Origin: JANNSX01 sp963741525
GTDB lineage: Bacteria; Pseudomonadota; Alphaproteobacteria; Rhizobiales; Hyphomicrobiaceae
NCBI GenBank assembly: GCA_963741525.1
Contig: CAVUIW010000016.1
Span: forward strand, 1-64,000
Direction of reading: 5' to 3'
Length of the DNA: 64,000 nucleotides
Part shown: positions 60,421-64,000 of the stretch, one piece after another
Layout of the letters: every line of letters begins with the position of its first letter
Position numbering within the stretch: the stretch's first letter is position 1
Program-made: the position numbers and the translations under genes
Notes under the pieces: generated by a model
What the model was told of the DNA's origin: nothing
What the model saw: the letters and a program-made list of their open reading frames with translations, nothing else
Database searches by the model: none

Positions 60421-61395
60421 ATGCCCAGCGCCACCAACAGTCCTGATCCCGTAAGGCCCCCCTTACGTATCCTCCTCGCCGCACCGCGTGGGTTCTGCGC
60501 GGGCGTCGACCGGGCGATCCAGATCGTCGAGAAAGCGCTCGAGCAATACGGGCCGCCGGTCTATGTCCGGCACGAGATCGTCCACAACAAGTACGTTGTG
60601 GAAAGCCTCAGGGCCAAAGGTGCCGTTTTTGTGGAGGAGCTGGACGAGATCCCGGATGGGGATGCGCCTGTGGTGTTTTCGGCACATGGCGTGCCCAAGG
60701 CCGTGCCCGCCGAGGCAAGGCGGCGAAAGTTGTTTTTTCTCGATGCCACCTGCCCGCTGGTTTCCAAGGTGCATGTCGAGGCCGAGCGCCACCATGCGGA
60801 AGGGCGCGAGATCGTACTTATCGGCCATGCCGGGCACCCCGAGGTGATCGGCACCATGGGCCAACTGCCGGAGGGTGCCGTCAGCCTGATCGAGACCGTC
60901 GCCGATGTCGCGACCTTCGAGCCGCGGAATTCGGCTCAGCTCGCCTACATCACCCAGACGACGCTCTCCGTCGACGACACGGCTGGCATCGTCCTGGCGC
61001 TGCGCTTACGCTTTCCGCTCATCGCCGGGCCGCACCGCGAGGACATCTGCTACGCAACGACCAACCGCCAGGCCTCCGTCAAGGCGATCGCCGGCGACTG
61101 CGATGCGGTCATCGTCGTCGGCGCGCCCAACAGCTCGAACTCCAAGCGCCTCGTCGAGGTGGCCGAGCGCTCGGGCACCAAGCTCTCGATGCTGATCCAA
61201 CGTGCCGACGAGATCCCGTGGGAAAAACTAGCCGCCGTGCGGACCGTCGGAATCACGGCGGGCGCCTCGGCGCCGGAGGTACTGGTCGACGAAATCATCG
61301 CCGCCTTCAAGGCACGCTTCGACGCGACCGTCGAAACGGTGACGACGGCGGCCGAGACCATCACCTTTAATCTACCGCGCGAGCTGAGGGCTTAG
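60421..61395 (+). CDS. ispH: 4-hydroxy-3-methylbut-2-enyl diphosphate reductase IspH
   Basis: 324 aa. Iron-sulfur Cys ligands in GFCAGVDRAI, DATCPLVSKVH and near DICYATTNRQ; active-site motifs APVVFSAHGVPKA, YITQTTLSVDDT and GAPNSSNSKRLVEVAERSG. Makes IPP and DMAPP in the last MEP-pathway step. Followed by thrB after 6 bp, the usual order in Hyphomicrobiales. Confidence 0.96.
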   Translation: MPSATNSPDPVRPPLRILLAAPRGFCAGVDRAIQIVEKALEQYGPPVYVRHEIVHNKYVVESLRAKGAVFVEELDEIPDGDAPVVFSAHGVPKAVPAEARRRKLFFLDATCPLVSKVHVEAERHHAEGREIVLIGHAGHPEVIGTMGQLPEGAVSLIETVADVATFEPRNSAQLAYITQTTLSVDDTAGIVLALRLRFPLIAGPHREDICYATTNRQASVKAIAGDCDAVIVVGAPNSSNSKRLVEVAERSGTKLSMLIQRADEIPWEKLAAVRTVGITAGASAPEVLVDEIIAAFKARFDATVETVTTAAETITFNLPRELRA

Positions 61396-61401
61396 GCGCA
61401 G

Positions 61402-62370
61402 ATGGCCGTCTACACGGAAGTTTCCGACGAAGCGTTGACGGCATTCGTTGCGAGTTATGGCATCGGCGATGTCACTTCCTGCAAAGGCATCGCCGAGGGC
61501 GTCGAGAACTCGAACTACATGCTTACGACGGCCAGCGGCAACTACATTCTGACCCTCTACGAAAAACGCGTCGCCCCCGAGGACCTGCCGTTCTTCCTCG
61601 GCCTCATGGAGCATCTGGCCGCCCGCGAGTTCGCCTGCCCGACGCCGGTCCGGGATGCCAAGGGCGAGATGTTGAAATCGCTCGCCGGGCGTCCAGCGGC
61701 GATCGTGACGTTCCTCAAGGGGGTCTCGATCCGGCGGCCGCAAATCCACCATTGCGCGGCGCTGGGAACCGCCCTCGCCGAGCTGCATTTGAAGAGCGAG
61801 GGCTTCACCATCCATCGCGCCAACGCGCTCGCGCTGGAGGGTTGGCGGGAACTGGCGGGCCGGCTCGGGGCCGATGCCGAAAAAGTCTCGCCCGGCTTGC
61901 GCCAGCTCATTGCCGGCGAAATCGACTACCTCGGGGCGCATTGGCCGAAATCGCTTCCCGAGGGCGTGATCCACGCCGATCTCTTTCCGAACAACGTCTT
62001 CTTTTTGGGCGACAAGCTCTCCGGCCTCATCGACTTCTATTTCGCCTGCAACGATCTGCTCGCCTACGACCTCGCGGTGTGCATCAACGCCTGGTGCTTC
62101 GAGCCGGACTTCTCCTTCAACATCACGAAGGCCAGGGCGATGCTGCGCCGCTATGGCGAGAGCCGGCCGCTCTCCAGGCCCGAGGCCGAGGCGCTCCCCA
62201 TCCTCTGCCGGGGCGCGGCGCTGCGGTTCCTCCTGACCCGCGCCTACGATTGGCTCCACACCCGCGAGGACGCGCTGGTCAAACGCCTCGATCCCAACGA
62301 ATACATCCGCAAGCTGCGCTTCCATCAGGGAGCGAGCGGGCCCGAGAGCTACGGAGCCGATATCCGTTGA
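61402..62370 (+). CDS. thrB: Homoserine kinase ThrB (APH-fold type)
   Basis: 322 aa. Aminoglycoside-phosphotransferase-like fold typical of alphaproteobacterial ThrB: YGIGDVTSCKGIAEGVENSN, TLYEKRVAPEDLPFFLGLME, the catalytic loop GVIHADLFPNNVFF and the metal-binding GLIDFYFACNDLLAYDLAV. Phosphorylates homoserine made by Hom for threonine synthesis. Its TGA overlaps the rnhA ATG. Confidence 0.94.
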   Translation: MAVYTEVSDEALTAFVASYGIGDVTSCKGIAEGVENSNYMLTTASGNYILTLYEKRVAPEDLPFFLGLMEHLAAREFACPTPVRDAKGEMLKSLAGRPAAIVTFLKGVSIRRPQIHHCAALGTALAELHLKSEGFTIHRANALALEGWRELAGRLGADAEKVSPGLRQLIAGEIDYLGAHWPKSLPEGVIHADLFPNNVFFLGDKLSGLIDFYFACNDLLAYDLAVCINAWCFEPDFSFNITKARAMLRRYGESRPLSRPEAEALPILCRGAALRFLLTRAYDWLHTREDALVKRLDPNEYIRKLRFHQGASGPESYGADIR

Positions 62371-62843
62371 TGAGCGAGCCCCGCCCCAAGGTCACCATCT
62401 ACACAGACGGCGCCTGCTCCGGGAATCCCGGCCCCGGCGGCTGGGGCGCGATCCTTATCTCGGGCGCCCATACCAAGGAGCTCAGCGGCGGGGAGGCCGA
62501 GACCACCAACAATCGCATGGAGCTCAACGCCGCCATTCAATCGCTCGAGAGCCTGAAGAGACCTTCGGACGTGCTGCTCTACACCGACTCCAATTATCTG
62601 AAGGACGGCATCACCAAATGGATCCACGGCTGGAAGCGCAACGGCTGGCGCACCGCCGATAAGAAGCCGGTCAAGAACGTCGAGCTGTGGAAGCAGCTCG
62701 AGACGGCGCTCGCCCGCCACAAGATCGACTGGCACTGGGTCAAGGGTCATGCGGAGAATGCCCTGAACGAGCGGGCCGACGAGCTGGCGCGCGAGGGCAT
62801 GGAGCCGTTCAGGAAACGGCGGAAGCCGCATGCGGAGGGTTAG
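62370..62843 (+). CDS. rnhA: Ribonuclease HI
   Basis: 157 aa from the ATG at 62370, sharing bases with the thrB stop. Motifs VTIYTDGACSGNPGPGGWGA (first Asp), TTNNRMELNAAI (Glu), LLYTDSNYLKDGI (Asp) and WVKGHAENALNERADELA (His and Asp): all four catalytic residues are present. Removes RNA from RNA-DNA hybrids. Longer antisense or upstream frames here are spurious. Confidence 0.96.
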   Translation: MSEPRPKVTIYTDGACSGNPGPGGWGAILISGAHTKELSGGEAETTNNRMELNAAIQSLESLKRPSDVLLYTDSNYLKDGITKWIHGWKRNGWRTADKKPVKNVELWKQLETALARHKIDWHWVKGHAENALNERADELAREGMEPFRKRRKPHAEG

Positions 62844-62920
62844 GTAGGAAAGATGCGCAATGCCATACCCCTCAGGACACAACGAAACGCTGATGGCGTG
62901 AGAGGACCAACCGTGCACTT

Positions 62921-63202
62921 TCCTCCCCCTTCCTATGGGGGAGGACTGTTCGCCTTGGGTTTAGCGCAAGCTAAACCCTTAGGCGAACATAGGTGGGGGT
63001 GTTCGTGCGGCGAGCGCGATGCCCACATCCTCATAACGCCCAAGGCTTGCGCCAGATCGATTGGTGGCCAAACTACCGAAGTGGCGAAGTTGCTAGATTT
63101 CGTGCTGCGGCACGAACACCCCCACCTAGGCGCGCCTAAGGACTTATGCGCTTCGCGCCTAAATCCGAGGCGCGCGGTCCTCCCCCATAAAAAGGGGGAG
63201 GA
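62921..63202. repeat. Mosaic palindromic repeat, copy 2
   Basis: Between rnhA and the MFS gene. It shares modules with the repeat at 57089: TCCTCCCCCTT / ATGGGGGAGGA, a CGCCTTGGGTTTAGC / GCTAAACCCTTAGGCG hairpin, AGGTGGGGGTG / CACCCCCACCT enclosing about 110 bp, a GGCGCGCCTAAGG hairpin and a closing CCTCCCCCAT / GGGGGAGGA pair. The two hairpin types are swapped relative to copy 1. Confidence 0.8.
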
Positions 63203-63327
63203 TAGGATGCGGCGAGTTCCGGTTCGTCATCAACTGATATCAGCAAGAATCTGTGCGGCAGTCTTTGGCGCTGACGCGGGGAAACACGTGCGGATCGCTC
63301 AATAGCAACTGAAAGCCTCGAAGCACG

Positions 63328-64000
63328 ATGCGCGCGCTCATCCCACTCTACGTCACGACCTTCGTGCTGCAAGGCGGCGGCGGGCTCTTGATCACGCTGC
63401 TGACGGTGCGCGCGAGCCGCGAGGGTTTCTCCGCCACCCTGATCGGCCTCATCGGCACCACCTATTTCATCGGCTTCCTGCTCGGCACGCTGACGGCGAC
63501 GCGGCTCATCGCCATGGTCGGCCATATCCGCGTGTTCTCCGCACTGGCGGCGATAGCGGCCGCCGGCACGCTGGCGCTCGTTCTCTACATCGACCCCTAT
63601 AGCTGGATGGCGATCCGCTTCGTCATGGGCTTCTGCTTCTCGGGCCTCTTCACCGTTATGGAAAGCTGGCTCAACGGCGCCGCTTCCAACGAGGCGCGCG
63701 GGCGGGTGTTGAGCACCTATGGTTTCGTCGATCTCGTGGCCGCCACCGGCTCGCAGCTGCTGCTGCCGGTGCTCGGCGCCGACGGCTTCCAGGCGATGGC
63801 CGTCACCGCGATCCTGTTGACCCTCTCGCTCGTGCCCATCGCCATCACCCCGACGGCGGCCCCTGTTGCCGTTGCACCGCGCAGTACGGCCTTCTGGGCC
63901 GTCTGGCGCATCTCGCCGCTCGCCTTTGTCGGCTGTTTCGTCGTCGGCCTCACCAACAGTGCGTTCCGCACCGTCGGCCCCCTCTATGCCCATGAGATCG
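63328..64000 (+). CDS. MFS transporter, partial (runs off the window)
   Basis: ATG at 63328; 224 codons to the window end without a stop. Begins LIPLYVTTFVLQGGGGLLIT and LLTVRASREGFSATLIGLIG, with ESWLNGAASNEARGRVLSTY in the cytoplasmic loop, matching the YcaD-like MFS subgroup. Seven or so membrane helices are visible. Substrate unknown. A long minus-strand frame across this gene is a shadow. Confidence 0.85.
   Translation, partial: MRALIPLYVTTFVLQGGGGLLITLLTVRASREGFSATLIGLIGTTYFIGFLLGTLTATRLIAMVGHIRVFSALAAIAAAGTLALVLYIDPYSWMAIRFVMGFCFSGLFTVMESWLNGAASNEARGRVLSTYGFVDLVAATGSQLLLPVLGADGFQAMAVTAILLTLSLVPIAITPTAAPVAVAPRSTAFWAVWRISPLAFVGCFVVGLTNSAFRTVGPLYAHEI

Noticed and set aside
61752..62843. 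A 363-codon frame that would make a long N-terminal extension of RNase HI
   Set aside because: The first 200 codons overlap thrB in another frame and are Arg-rich; the RNase HI start at 62370 is supported by overlap with the thrB stop and by family length.
63136..63993. A 285-codon minus-strand frame at the right edge
   Set aside because: It lies antisense to the MFS gene starting at 63328 and has shadow-type composition.
1..64000. CRISPR array
   Set aside because: No regularly spaced identical repeats with unique spacers were seen; the repeats present are RHS copies and palindromes.

Overview
The window looks like a high-GC alphaproteobacterial chromosome, most likely order Hyphomicrobiales (Rhizobiales). 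The signs are the NepR/EcfG/PhyR general stress response trio, the core gene orders hom-glpX-recJ and ispH-thrB-rnhA, a gcvTHP operon behind a tandem glycine riboswitch, a class I PHA synthase, BA14K/CsbD/DUF1328 proteins and a characteristic Rhizobiales intergenic repeat. No species is claimed.

1-12.6 kb is a polymorphic-toxin (Rhs/YD-repeat) island. A full-length exported SpvB/TcdB-FG-GAP-RHS gene reads leftwards from 12592 to about 6.56 kb and is broken into four reading frames. It ends in a GHH-type nuclease-like tip followed by a decayed Imm11-like immunity gene. Reading rightwards from position 1 are three displaced RHS-core fragments. Copy A carries an HNH effector and a DUF4265-like immunity gene, copy B carries an AHH-type effector and an intact Imm11-like gene, and copy C is core only. 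Copy C meets an inverted core fragment (copy D) at a palindromic 61-bp junction. Small REP-like hairpins sit inside several RHS copies at Tyr-Asp codons.

12.7-19.3 kb holds a partial type II secretion cluster on the minus strand (gspL-gspM-gspC-like, an IS630 element, gspD, gspK). It points into the rhs gene and is followed upstream by another RHS scrap, a truncated TPR gene and an IS66 element (20.1-22.7 kb).

22.9-37.8 kb is a general stress response island. ecfG and nepR are divergent from phyR. Around them lie small stress-type genes (CsbD, DUF1328, PRC-barrel, truncated hemoglobin, DUF883, BA14K), an HWE histidine kinase and an atypical response regulator. Nine sites matching the EcfG promoter (GGAAC, 16-17 bp, CGTT-like) can be read directly upstream of these units.

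38-46.5 kb is a mobile and decayed zone: an IS256-type element, small hypothetical genes, remnants of a Trb conjugation locus (5'-truncated trbG, frameshifted trbI), DUF736, an MFS permease and a tyrosine recombinase abutting the 3' end of tRNA-Glu(UUC).

46.6-64 kb is conserved core: an ArfA-like rescue factor, recJ, glpX, hom, a lipoprotein, phaC, a VOC protein, gcvP, gcvH, gcvT with its riboswitch, a lipoprotein, ispH, thrB, rnhA and a partial MFS gene. Two copies of a mosaic palindromic repeat and one large nested palindrome occupy intergenic gaps here. The core genes are uninterrupted while the RHS copies carry many indels, which argues that most of the RHS frameshifts are genuine decay rather than base-calling error.
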